A stretch of 64,000 nt of DNA from JAJECS01 sp965198185 (GTDB lineage Bacteria; Chloroflexota; UBA11872), in the NCBI GenBank assembly GCA_965198185.1, contig CBDAOU010000001.1, positions 1-64,000 on the forward strand, written 5' to 3'. The translations under genes were made by a program, and so were the position numbers. The notes below the pieces were generated by a model. It did not search any database, was not told where the DNA came from, and saw only the letters and a program-made list of their open reading frames with translations. Of the stretch, positions 44,233-52,951 are shown piece after piece (the first letter of the stretch is position 1; each line of letters opens with the position of its first letter).

Positions 44233-45177
44233 ATGGCGGCACCAGCGGACGTGACGGTGGGGATCGATGTGGCGAAGGCCCGGTTGGACGTGGCCGTGCA
44301 GCCCACGGGGACGACCTGGACGGTCGCGCGCGCACGCGGCGGCCTGCGGCGGTTGCAGGGGCAGCTCGAGGCGCTGCGGCCGACCCGCATCGTGCTGGAA
44401 GCCAGCGGTGGCTACGAGCGGGCCGTGGTCGCCGCCCTGAGCGCCGCTGGCCTGCCAGTCGTCGTCGTCAATCCGCGCCAGACTCGCGACTTCGCCCGCG
44501 CCCACGGCATCCTGGCCAAGACCGACCGGCTGGACGCGCGCGTGCTGGCGCGGTTCGCGGCCGCGGTGCGGCCTCCGCTGCGGCCCCAACCCAGCGCCGC
44601 CGTCCAGGACCTCCAGCTCCTCAGCCGCCGGCGGCGCCAACTGGTCGCGGACCGCGCGGCCGAGCAGCAGCGGCGCCGCCACGACCGTGCCCACCTGGAC
44701 CTGGGCTTCGACCCCCTGGCCGCCGCGCTGACCGCGGCCCTCGCGCAGGTCGACCGCCAGCTGGCGGCCCTGGTGCAGGCGGAGCCCGCGCTGCGCGCGC
44801 GCGCCGCCTGGCTGCAGAGCATCCCCGGGATCGGGCCCGTGGCCGCCGCCGTCTTGCTGGCCGAAGTGCCCGAACTCGGGACCTGCTCCCGCCAGCAGGT
44901 CGCCGCCCTGGTCGGGGTCGCGCCCTTCAACCGCGACAGCGGCGCCTGGCGCGGGCGGCGGAGTTGTTGGGGCGGGCGCGCCCAGGTCCGCGCCGCGCTC
45001 TACATGGCCGCCCTGACGGCCACCCGCGTCAACCCCACGCTGCGCGCCTGCTACCAGCGCCTCATCGCGGCCGGCAAGCCGCCCAAGGTGGCCCTCGTCG
45101 CCTGCCTGCGCAAGCTGCTCGTCCTCTGCAACGCGCTCTGCAAATCCCAGACCACCTGGGACCCGACCATGGCCTAA
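44233..45177 (+). CDS. IS110-family transposase
   Basis: About 314 residues, a DEDD (RuvC-like) site-specific transposase/recombinase guided by a bridge RNA. N-terminal RuvC motifs: VGIDVAKARLDVAV, VLEASGGYERAV and KTDRLDARVLARFA. The C-terminal Tnp domain has SIPGIGPVAAAVLLAEV and GVAPFNRDSGAWRGRR with the conserved Ser. ATG 44233 was chosen because GGAGGG lies upstream. Appears intact, so it may be active. Confidence 0.93.
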   Translation: MAAPADVTVGIDVAKARLDVAVQPTGTTWTVARARGGLRRLQGQLEALRPTRIVLEASGGYERAVVAALSAAGLPVVVVNPRQTRDFARAHGILAKTDRLDARVLARFAAAVRPPLRPQPSAAVQDLQLLSRRRRQLVADRAAEQQRRRHDRAHLDLGFDPLAAALTAALAQVDRQLAALVQAEPALRARAAWLQSIPGIGPVAAAVLLAEVPELGTCSRQQVAALVGVAPFNRDSGAWRGRRSCWGGRAQVRAALYMAALTATRVNPTLRACYQRLIAAGKPPKVALVACLRKLLVLCNALCKSQTTWDPTMA

Positions 45178-45289
45178 CCCTTGACGCTCCAACACAGTTG
45201 CTCTGTGGTCAGTCTAGGAAAACTCTGAACAAGCACCGCTGAGCGCCGGGGTGCAGTGATCGGGGCCGAGTCACTTCGGCGCGCAGGCC

Positions 45290-46103
45290 TCCCACTTACG
45301 CGGGCGCCGCGCTCCGCCAGCAACGATTCGGCCCAAACAACAGGCAGAGCCGGTTGCGGTTCTTCGAGGCCCCGATAGCGCACCGTCGCGTCGAAGTGGC
45401 GCTTCACGTACAGGAACGGATGCTCGACCTTCGCCCGGATCGCCGCCTTGCGCCGCTCGACCTGCGCGGCCACACTGCCCGGTGGCAAGCGGCGCCGCTG
45501 CCCGGGCCGCAGCGCCACCTGCCAGTCCATCGCCCGGCCGCGGTGCTCCGGGCCGCTCCACGCCCTGATACCCCGCGTCGCCCCACACCCGCGTCTCGCT
45601 CCCACGCGACCTGCGTCACGGCCACGTCGACGCGGTGCACCAGCCCGGTGGCGGCGTCCACCCCCGTGCGCTTTCATCCCAAGTACCACGATGCATCTCC
45701 GGGTCGCGCGCCTGGGCGCGGTTCCTGTCGAGGATGGTCGCGTCCACGATCGTGCCCCGTAGGCCCTGCCGCCAGGTGCTGGGTGATCTCCACCAGTAGC
45801 CCCTCGCCCAGGTGGTGTCGTTCCAGCAGGGCCGGAAGTGAGGATCGTGGTCTCATCGGGCCGCGGGTCCCGCGCCAGCCCCACGAACCGCTGCACCGCC
45901 ACGCTGTCGTACAACGCGTCTTCCATCGCCTCGCTGAGGTTGTAGAACAGCTGCACGCAGTGAATCCGCAGCAGCAGGGCCAGCGGATACGCTCGCCGGT
46001 GGGGTAGACCGGGCGGATCACGAGCCGCGCCCAGGGCAGCAGCGCGTCCCGGCAGAGCGCTCCCGCCGTGTCTGGCGCGGCTGGCCGTCATACACGTCGG
46101 CAA
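45290..46103 (-). pseudogene. IS5-family transposase, degraded
   Basis: Pieces of an IS5-type DDE transposase are spread over three minus-strand frames. In order: YPTGERIRWP, LFYNLSEAMEDALYDSVAVQRFVGLA with PDETTIL, ERHHLGEGLLVEITQHLA, GDAGYQGVE, and KAAIRAKVEHPFLYVKRHF with RYRGLEE. Several frameshifts separate the pieces, so the gene is dead. It adjoins the IS110 element; which inserted first cannot be decided. Confidence 0.85.
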
Positions 46104-46190
46104 ATGAGCGTTGCGGGTGCATCGGGGCCCTCCCCAGCTGTCCGTTGCTCCTGAGCATAGGCCTTGCCGACAGGCCGCGACCTGGGACTC

Positions 46191-46266
46191 GCTTTCCTAG
46201 CTCTATTGGTCGAGCAGCGGACCTTCAATCCAGCAGTCGCAGGTTCGAGTCCTGCCGGGGGTACCA
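46191..46266 (+). pseudogene. Decayed tRNA (Lys/Glu-like)
   Basis: The T arm GCAGG-TTCGAGT-CCTGC and the 3' end CGGGGGTACCA are good, and the D arm GCTC...GAGC is present. The anticodon stem has two mismatches, position 33 is C instead of T, and the acceptor relies on several G-T pairs. It resembles the tRNA-Lys at 41910, including an identical CCGGGGGTACCAGGT end. It is probably a pseudo-tRNA or an attachment-type copy. Confidence 0.6.
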
Positions 46267-46627
46267 GGTTTGAGAGGCGTTTCTCGCCGCCCCGACCGAC
46301 CGCCTGACGCTGCATTGTTCACGACCGTCTGGAAGCCGGCGCGGCCCCCCGCCCGCACGGTCACGTCCAGCAAATGACCGACGCAGGGCCCACACCAGCC
46401 GCCCCTTGGAAGCTCACGCGGACCCGGACCGCACCGGGACGGCCTCCGCGAGCCCGCCCTGGACACTTGGCGCCTGCGGCAATAGAGCGATTGCTTGTCG
46501 TCGCCAGCGTCTTTCGGCGCATCGGTTGCCGGAGCTCTTGCGTCTCCGCGCTACGCTTCCGCAAGCAGGACCCATCAACGACGTCGGTGACCACTGCCGA
46601 CGCCCCCCAGGACGAAGGCACACGAAT
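46267..46627. other. Intergenic stretch, nothing recognised
   Basis: About 360 bases between the decayed tRNA and the oxidoreductase gene. Open frames exist on both strands but look like GC-driven shadows. No repeat, hairpin or promoter stood out. Confidence 0.4.
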
Positions 46628-47734
46628 ATGAGCGATCCCCTACGCGTCGTGCTGATCACCGAGCCCACGGCCTGGCATCGGCAGAAGCTGATCGACGCGC
46701 TCTCCACCGACGAGGTCGGCGAGGTCGCCGTCGCCGATGCCACGGGAGCGACCTTTGACGAAGTGCGCGACGGCGCGGACCCCAAGCTGCAAGGGAGCTA
46801 CACCGACCTGGACCAGGCGTATCGCGAGTTCAAGCCCGACGCGGCGCTGATCACCCTGGAGCCCTGGCGGATGCCGGCCGCCATCAAGCAGGCGCTCGAG
46901 GCCGGCGTGCACGTCTATCACGAAAAGCCGGGATACGTGGACATCGAGGACTACCGCGAGATCTACCGGCTGGCGCGCAACCGCGACCTCCATCTCTGCA
47001 TCGCCTACTCATCGCGGATGTACCCGGTGGTCCAGGAAGCCCGCCGCATCGTGTCCGAGGGGCTGCTCGGCGACCTCTTCTCGTTCCAGGCCCACTACAT
47101 CGCCGATCAGGAGCGGATCCGGCAAGACCCGGCCGTTCGCTACGAGTACGACCATGCGGCCGGCGGCTGGTTCTTCTCCAAGGAAAAGGCGGGCGGCGGG
47201 CATCTCACCATCCTGGGCTGCCACTACCTCGACCTCCTGCGACACATCAGCGGCTCGGACTTCAAGTCCGTGGTGGCCATGTGCAAGAACGTGGGCGGCG
47301 AGCCCATCACCGTCGAGGACGCGGCGGCTCTGACCATCGAGTTCGACAACGGCATGATCGGCAACTTCAACTCGGGCTTCTATACCAGCAAGGCCGAGTA
47401 TGCGTCGCAGCGTCACAACGGCATCACGATTTGGGGACGCGAGGGTTGGCTGAATTTCAATCCGAACGGTGACTCGTCCGGTGCGCCGCTGCAGTGGTCG
47501 TCGCACCGCGGCGTTCATGCCAGCGCGCCGCTCAAGACCTTGACCCATGACTCGACCGACAGCACCACCGAGGTCTATCGGCTGCTCGCCCAGGCCTTCC
47601 TCCGCGCCTGTCAAGGCGAAGGGCCGGCACCCCTCGCGCCGGAAGACGGCCTGTGGGTAGCCGAATGCACCAAGGCCGCTTACAGAGCCGCCGAGACCGG
47701 CTGCATTCAACAGGTGACAATCCCGGCGGTCTAG
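46628..47734 (+). CDS. Gfo/Idh/MocA family oxidoreductase
   Basis: A 368-residue NAD(P)-dependent dehydrogenase. ATG 46628 (MSDPLRVVLITEPTAWH) was chosen; upstream in-frame sequence is not conserved-looking. The Rossmann loop is atypical (ITEPTAWHRQK). The catalytic Lys motif is HVYHEKPGYV, then CIAYSSRMYP and a C-terminal GGHLTILGCHYLDLLRHISG. Probable role is oxidation of a cyclitol or sugar. It is the second family member in the window but not a close copy of the first. Confidence 0.85.
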   Translation: MSDPLRVVLITEPTAWHRQKLIDALSTDEVGEVAVADATGATFDEVRDGADPKLQGSYTDLDQAYREFKPDAALITLEPWRMPAAIKQALEAGVHVYHEKPGYVDIEDYREIYRLARNRDLHLCIAYSSRMYPVVQEARRIVSEGLLGDLFSFQAHYIADQERIRQDPAVRYEYDHAAGGWFFSKEKAGGGHLTILGCHYLDLLRHISGSDFKSVVAMCKNVGGEPITVEDAAALTIEFDNGMIGNFNSGFYTSKAEYASQRHNGITIWGREGWLNFNPNGDSSGAPLQWSSHRGVHASAPLKTLTHDSTDSTTEVYRLLAQAFLRACQGEGPAPLAPEDGLWVAECTKAAYRAAETGCIQQVTIPAV

Positions 47735-47788
47735 TGGTTGGGCCCGCGAGCCTTGTTGACACGTGTGCCCGGACGGGAAATCTCGATT

Positions 47789-47892
47789 CGTTCGTGGTGA
47801 GCCTGTCGAACCACGCCCCCGCAGCGGGCTCGGGAAAGGCCCTTCGACAAGCTCAGAGCCTGCCCTGAGTTCACCGAAGGGGCGAACGGATC
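47789..47892. repeat. Interspersed repeat, copy B (inverted)
   Basis: Reverse-complement copy of the repeat at 10816-10943. Shared text includes CGTTCGTGGTGAGCCTGTCG, GGGCTCGGGAAAGGCCCTTC and GGGCGAACGGATC. Copy A carries an extra internal GTGCCTGTCCTGAGCCTGTC-like unit that is absent here. Confidence 0.7.
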
Positions 47893-47977
47893 TCCGCCGA
47901 CCACCGGCGTGCATGGACGCGGGGCTCGCAGGCGCAATCCAGGCTCATGCGAACTACCCCTGGCGAACGGGGACCGA

Positions 47978-48355
47978 CTACCCGAGCGTGAGCACTACAT
48001 CGCCGTCCTCGACGGCGACCGGATAGGTCTTGGCGCGCATCGATGGGTCGTAGAGCGCGCAGCCCGTGGCGATGTCGAATTCCCAGTTGTGGAAGGGGCA
48101 CTTGATGAGCTCGGCCTCGCGCTCAAACCTGTAGTGCCCCACGCCGTCCGAGACGACGTGGGGTCGAATCACGCCGCGCCCCAGCGGCCCGCCGGTGTGG
48201 GGACAGCGATTGCGCAGCGCATAGAACCTGCCCCCGACGTTGAAGACCATGACGCCGTACTCGCCGACCACCGCAACTTCGCGCCGGCTGCCCGGCGGCA
48301 AGTCCTCGACGCGGCAGACGACGTGCCGCCGCGCCCTAGAGGCCGAAGAGCTCAC
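47978..48355 (-). CDS. Rieske [2Fe-2S] ferredoxin-like protein
   Basis: A 125-residue Rieske-domain protein, electron donor type. Cluster ligands are Cys and His in RNRCPHTGGPL and in IKCPFHNWEFD. The GTG start at 48355 lies inside the end of the amidohydrolase gene (20-base overlap). The pairing suggests it supplies electrons to, or works with, the amidohydrolase pathway, but no oxygenase large subunit is seen. Confidence 0.88.
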   Translation of the reverse strand: MSSSASRARRHVVCRVEDLPPGSRREVAVVGEYGVMVFNVGGRFYALRNRCPHTGGPLGRGVIRPHVVSDGVGHYRFEREAELIKCPFHNWEFDIATGCALYDPSMRAKTYPVAVEDGDVVLTLG

Positions 48356-49445
48356 GCGCGGTCTCGCCGAAAATGCGAGCGCGCAGGTCACGCGGAATCA
48401 TGGCCGCCGTGGAGCGAGGCTCGTCCCAATCCCAGTGGGGGAAGTCGCTGGCGTAGACCAGCATTTCCTCGGCGTGCGCCCAGTCCAGGAAGGTCGCCAT
48501 GTCCTGTCGGCGCGGCGGCTGCTCCAGCGGCTGAGTGCCCACCCGCACGTGCTCGCGGATGTATTCGCTGGGCAGGCGCTTGACCCACGGCGTGGTGTCC
48601 CGCAGGCCCTTCCAATCGGCGTCGAAGTGCCACAGCAGACCCGGAATCCACCAGGTGTCAACCTCGACGAACAGCCAACGGAGGCTGGGGAACTTTTCGA
48701 ACACCCCTTCGCACACCAGGCTCACCACGTGCGCCTGGGCGATCTGCGGGCGAGCCATGCGCATCTCAAGGTAGTAGGAGGGATAACCCGCGGCCGTCGG
48801 TGGATTCGTTACGCCGGCGCCCTCGCCGCCGAAGTGGGTCATCATGACCAGCCCGTGCTCGGCGGCCGCCTCGTAGATGGGGTGATAAAACCGGTTGCCG
48901 TAGGGGTGCCGGGCGCCGGCCGGCAGCATCACGGCGACCACGGCCGGATGGTCGCCCAAGCGCCGGATCTCCTCAGCCGCCTGCGCGGGGTCGTTGGGAC
49001 ACACCGCCAGCGTCGTGCGAAAGCGCGGGTCCACGGACACCCAGGTGTCCAGCGTGAAGTCATTCCACGCGCGGCAGAGTGCGGAGGCATAGTCCACGTT
49101 AGACATGCCAACGACTCCGTAGACGCTGGCGCCCGTGAGCACGACCGCGTCGATCTGGTACGGGTCGAGGTGCTCCTGCACCGTGAACTCGGCGAAGTTG
49201 GTCTCGGGCGTTACCTCGAGGTCGGCGCGATAGCCCAGCACATTCGGCACGTTGGTATAGCTGAGTCCGGGCAGCATCGGGCCGAAGTCTCGAATTTGCT
49301 CCACGTACTGCCGCGGGAGATACGGGAACAGGTCGTCGATTTTGTGCCAGATGTGGTGGCAGTCGCAATCGACGATGAACGGTGCCAGCTTCGGTCCACG
49401 GGTTGGAGTCGGCGGCGCTTCCGGCTTGACGTCAACGGCGCCCAT
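48336..49445 (-). CDS. Amidohydrolase 2 family protein
   Basis: A 369-residue metal-dependent TIM-barrel hydrolase or decarboxylase of the amidohydrolase-2/ACMSD-like family. Metal ligands: DCDCHHIWH near the N-terminus, MMTHFGGEG in the middle, and the late Asp in VYASDFPHWDWDEP. The EKFPSLRWLFVEVDTWWIP segment is characteristic of this family. It is coupled to the Rieske gene. Some members decarboxylate aromatic or amino-muconate compounds; the actual substrate is not known. Confidence 0.9.
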   Translation of the reverse strand: MGAVDVKPEAPPTPTRGPKLAPFIVDCDCHHIWHKIDDLFPYLPRQYVEQIRDFGPMLPGLSYTNVPNVLGYRADLEVTPETNFAEFTVQEHLDPYQIDAVVLTGASVYGVVGMSNVDYASALCRAWNDFTLDTWVSVDPRFRTTLAVCPNDPAQAAEEIRRLGDHPAVVAVMLPAGARHPYGNRFYHPIYEAAAEHGLVMMTHFGGEGAGVTNPPTAAGYPSYYLEMRMARPQIAQAHVVSLVCEGVFEKFPSLRWLFVEVDTWWIPGLLWHFDADWKGLRDTTPWVKRLPSEYIREHVRVGTQPLEQPPRRQDMATFLDWAHAEEMLVYASDFPHWDWDEPRSTAAMIPRDLRARIFGETARELFGL

Positions 49446-49511
49446 GGCGCCCTCCGGCGAACATGTGCGGTTAGCTGATGGTAGCCGATGGGCGGCGCCG
49501 TGATTCCGGCG

Positions 49512-50455
49512 TCAGTTGCCCAGCGCCTCCTCGAGATGGCCAAAGGTGTCGCGCAAGCGCTCTTGGTCGTACGACGGCAGCGACCCCCGCAAGATCGCCG
49601 CCACGTTGGCGTCGAGATGCTCGGGCCGCGACGTGCCCGTGAGCACCGTGGCGACCGAATCGGGGTGGCGGGCAAAGCGATAGGCGGCGTCCACAACCGA
49701 CGTCACGTCACCGCGCACCAACCAGCCCAGCGGGTCGTTCGCCGGCAGCGCATCGGCGGGGATCTTCCCGCGGGCAACGAGGTCCGCGATCACCTCGCGC
49801 AGGCGCTCCAGGCGCGACAGCGCGCGACGCACCGCGATCATGATGATGATCCCAATATCGGCGGCGTGCGCCGCGGGAAGCACGTGCCGCTCCGCCCCCT
49901 GGTGCAGCAGGTTGTAGCCGACCATCAATGTGTCGAAGCGGCCGTCGGCGATGGCGCGGCGCAGCGTGGCGTGCGTGGGGTCGTGGGTGAAGCGCTCGGT
50001 TACGCCGATGAAGCGAATCTTCCCCGCGGCTTGGGCGTCCTGGAGAACCGGCAGATGCCGCGTTACGACCTCGTCATAGTGCTCGGGCAGAAGACCGTGG
50101 ACCTGCATGACGTCGATCACGTCCACCTTGAGGCGAATCAGCGCCCGATCGATGGCGCGCGAAACGTCGTCCGGCGAAACGACCCGCTCGTCCTCGCGGT
50201 AGTTGTATTTGGTGGCGATGCACGTAGTCGTCGCGCGGCACACCTTCGAGCGCCTGCCCCAGCAGCACCTCGCTCTCGTCGTAGCCCTGGGCCGTATCGA
50301 ACAGGTTGATGCCGTGATCGAGCGCGCGTCGCACCAGGCGTCGAGCCGCCGCGAGCGGTGGTGCCCCGATGCTGCCCGAAGCGGCTCGGCCCTCCGGTGC
50401 CCAGCGACACCAGCGACACTTCAAGCCCCGTCCGACCAAGCCGTCGGTATTCCAT
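49512..50455 (-). CDS. Aldo/keto reductase, two frameshifts
   Basis: Paralogue of the gene at 1465-2403. The N-terminus (MEYRRLGRTGLEVSLVSLGT) reads in one frame to about 50355. RRALDHGINLFDTAQGYDES and LEGVPRDDY read in a second frame to about 50220, and CIATKYNYRED onward reads in a third to the stop. All catalytic residues (Asp, Tyr, Lys, His in DVMQVHGL) survive. The two shifts could be sequencing indels; if real, the gene is inactive. Confidence 0.8.
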
Positions 50456-50610
50456 CGGCAGGGTTTCCGCTAGCTGGAACGCTTCAGCCTACGTCCAGCT
50501 CGTCGGACGGGAAAACCTCGGCGCGCAGCATCAGCGGCAAGGGGTCGCCCGGGACCTGGGAAAGGCCGAAACCGCCGACGAACATTCTCTGCCAAACTCG
50601 CCCGGGCCCC

Positions 50611-50639
50611 TTGATAGACCTGACGCCAGTGGCTAATAT
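50611..50639 (+). promoter_or_regulatory. Near-consensus sigma-70-type promoter
   Basis: TTGATA (50611-50616), a 17-base spacer, then TAATAT (50634-50639). It lies 26 bases before the ATG of the methyltransferase fusion, which also has GAGG six bases upstream of its start. This is the clearest promoter in the window. Confidence 0.7.
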
Positions 50640-50664
50640 CCTTCTATAAATATCGAGGTCGCTG

Positions 50665-51834
50665 ATGGCACAGAAAGCGGCGAGAACGCACAACCGCAAG
50701 AGCATCTCGCTCGTCGAGATCACCCGGATGTTCCCAGATGACGCGGCTGCTGAGTCCTGGCTCATCAATACGCGCTGGCCGGATGGCGTGCGCTGCCCCC
50801 ACTGTGCGGCCACCAACGTGCTAGCAGTCGAGACCCGCAAGCCGCAGCCGTATCGCTGCCGGGCTTGCCGGAAGCACTTCAGCGTGCGGACGAACACCCT
50901 AATGCAGAGTTCGAAGCTCAGTTTGCAGGTCTGGGCAACGGCGTTCTATCTACTGGCCATCCGCACTGAGGGTACGTCGGGCCAAAACCTGTATCGCTCT
51001 CTCGGCGTCACGCAGAAGACCGCCTGGCACTTGGCGCACCGCGTCCGCGAGACCTGGCAAAACGCGCATATGGAATTCACCGGTGCAGTCGAGACCGACG
51101 AATCGCATATCGGCGCGCTGGAGCCAAGGGATTTGGTCCGCCACAAGCGTCACGCCAGAGGTATCGACGTGGGCAAAGGTGGCGCGGCTCAGGGACCAAT
51201 TGGGGCGAACAACGAGATTGCGGCGGATCTAGCCGAGCATCTGGGCGACCGGAAGTTTGGCACCGTGGTCGCCGACCCGCCATGGCGTTTCACCAACCGG
51301 ACGGGAAAGGTAGCACCGGAGCATCGCCGTCTGTCGCGATACCAAACTCTCTCTCTACAGGAGATCTGCGACCTGCCGATCGCTGATCATATGCTCGACG
51401 TTGCCCACTGCTACCTATGGGTACCGAACGCAATCCTGCCGTGGGGCCTAGAGGTCTTGAAGGCCTGGGGATTCGAATACAAGACCAACCTGATTTGGCT
51501 CAAGGTCAGAAAGGACGGCGGGCCGGACGGGCGCGGCGTGGGATTCTACTTCCGCAACGTGACGGAGATGGTGCTTTTCGGCATTCGTGGAAAAGGGGCG
51601 CGAACGCTTCCACCCGGTCGTAGCCAGGTCAACCTTCTCGCGACTCGAAAGCGTGAGCACTCTCGCAAGCCGGACGAGCAGTACGAGATCATCGAAAGTT
51701 GCAGTTGGGGGCCTTACCTCGAATTGTTCGGACGGGGCTGCAGGAATGGTTGGACGGTGTGGGGCAATCAGGCGGACCCGGATTACGCCCCAGACTGGAA
51801 GACGTACGCCTATAACTCTGCGTCGGCACGATGA
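50665..51834 (+). CDS. IS1595-like transposase N-terminus fused to MT-A70 DNA adenine methyltransferase
   Basis: A 389-residue chimeric protein. Residues 1 to about 165 match an IS1595-family transposase start: WPDGVRCPHCAATNV and YRCRACRKHFSVRTNT form the zinc ribbon, SLGVTQKTAWHLAHRVRE is the helix-turn-helix-like part, and VETDESHIGALE is the first Asp of the DDE site. The rest of the transposase is missing. From about residue 190 it is an MT-A70 N6-adenine methyltransferase: FGTVVADPPWRF, YLWVPNAILPWGLEVLKAWG, NLIWLKVRKDG and LELFGRGCRNGWTVWGNQ. GTG 51169, preceded by AGAGG, could start the methylase alone. It pairs with the endonuclease downstream. Confidence 0.88.
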   Translation: MAQKAARTHNRKSISLVEITRMFPDDAAAESWLINTRWPDGVRCPHCAATNVLAVETRKPQPYRCRACRKHFSVRTNTLMQSSKLSLQVWATAFYLLAIRTEGTSGQNLYRSLGVTQKTAWHLAHRVRETWQNAHMEFTGAVETDESHIGALEPRDLVRHKRHARGIDVGKGGAAQGPIGANNEIAADLAEHLGDRKFGTVVADPPWRFTNRTGKVAPEHRRLSRYQTLSLQEICDLPIADHMLDVAHCYLWVPNAILPWGLEVLKAWGFEYKTNLIWLKVRKDGGPDGRGVGFYFRNVTEMVLFGIRGKGARTLPPGRSQVNLLATRKREHSRKPDEQYEIIESCSWGPYLELFGRGCRNGWTVWGNQADPDYAPDWKTYAYNSASAR

Positions 51835-52554
51835 CCCTAGCCGATCTACAGGCAGCTGGCTTCGATGTGGACGTCAAGAATCACGCATTGGCGATCCTGA
51901 CCAAGGGGCCCATTGCAGGAGCTCTGCACGACGCTGCTTGGCATCAGAATCCCCTGTTTAGAATTGATAAAGGGCGGAGGTGGCGAAGCTCAATCAACGC
52001 AGCGGTTGCGGAGAGCTCTCACTGAGCGTGGATGGGCCAAACGCAAGATCGTGATTCGCAAGGTTGTGGATGAGCACGAACGTGCCAGCACTACCCACGA
52101 GGTCGATCACGTTAGGCAGGATGCCAAGGGCGCGATTGCCCTGGAAATCGAATGGAATAACAAAGACCCGTTCTTCGACCGCGACCTCGAAAATTTTCAC
52201 CGCCTACACGCCGAGGGGGCGATCAGCGTCGGTGTGATTGTGACCCGCGGGGAGTCGCTACAGGTCAATATGCGATCGATCATCCGCAAATGCGCCGACA
52301 ATCACGGGCTGCAGAGCTTCGATGATCTTGAAAGATTTGGCATCACGCTTACGCCGCGGCAGCGCGGAATCATTCAACGCAGGGCGGAATCGACCTTCGT
52401 GGCTGCCTGGACGAACATGATGGTGGCCGACAAGTTCGGGTCCGCAACAACGCACTGGGACAAGCTCCGGGTACGTCTACTTCGCGGTGTGGGAAATCCC
52501 TGCCCGCTAGTGCTCATCGGCATACCGGATTCCGTGGTGGTCACGGAGCCATGA
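51831..52554 (+). CDS. BglII-like restriction endonuclease, one frameshift
   Basis: Overlaps the methyltransferase stop by four bases (ATGA). The first 26 or so codons (MTLADLQAAGFDVDVKNHAL) read in frame 3. From about 51910 the protein continues in frame 1 as LGIRIPCLELIKGGGGEAQ, TQRLRRALTERGW, HEVDHVRQDAKGAIALEIEW and NNKDPFFDRDLENFHRLHA, ending at 52554. The EVDHV...EIEW text fits the BglII-family PD-(D/E)xK-like site with catalytic Asp and Glu. One inserted base near 51908 explains the break. If this is an assembly error, the locus is a complete restriction-modification system. Confidence 0.8.
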
Positions 52555-52611
52555 CGCACGCTAAAGAGCTCACGCGGGCAGAATGGCCAGCGCAAGAAGG
52601 CAGGGCGTGGC

Positions 52612-52800
52612 TTGTATAAGCCCAAACGCAAGCGGGGCCGCCCGCGGGAACTGCTGATGCCGGAGCCGATTCCCGACAGTCCAGAGGGAATCGCGCGCGC
52701 CTGCATGGAAGGACCGCCCAAGCGCGACTGGCGCTACCTGGAGCCCGGCAGTGACGCCAAGGCCAAGCGCGCGCCGGACGCCGAGCAGGCCAGCCAATAA
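52612..52800 (+). CDS. Small basic hypothetical protein
   Basis: About 62 residues from a TTG start: YKPKRKRGRPRELLMPEPIP and DSPEGIARACMEGPPKRDW. The KRKRGRPRE stretch resembles an AT-hook-type DNA-binding motif. It lies 60 bases after the endonuclease gene on the same strand and could be an accessory or controller of the restriction locus. I do not recognise a family. No ATG or GTG start is available in frame after the preceding stop. Confidence 0.5.
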   Translation: MYKPKRKRGRPRELLMPEPIPDSPEGIARACMEGPPKRDWRYLEPGSDAKAKRAPDAEQASQ

Positions 52801-52951
52801 CGAGTCCCGCGATTGGTCCCATTTTCGGGTCTTCGGGGCTTAACCTCGATGTCGAATCTCATTTATCCGTTTGCGCGCTTCGCTAGTGCGGTGCCTCACC
52901 CACATGCTTGTCGGGCCGGCATGGCCGCCGATCACGTACTTGAGTCAACAG

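Larger units (their letters stand above)
44030..45240 (+). mobile_element. IS110-family insertion sequence (limits approximate)
   Basis: A complete IS110-type transposase gene with about 200 bases of structured non-coding DNA before it and a short tail after it. IS110 elements lack clear terminal inverted repeats, so the ends cannot be fixed from this sequence alone. It is inserted next to a decayed IS5-family transposase. Confidence 0.65.

Noticed and set aside
44059..45242. Long open frames on both strands over the IS110 element
   Set aside because: Shadows of the transposase; the frame with RuvC-like motifs is the real one.
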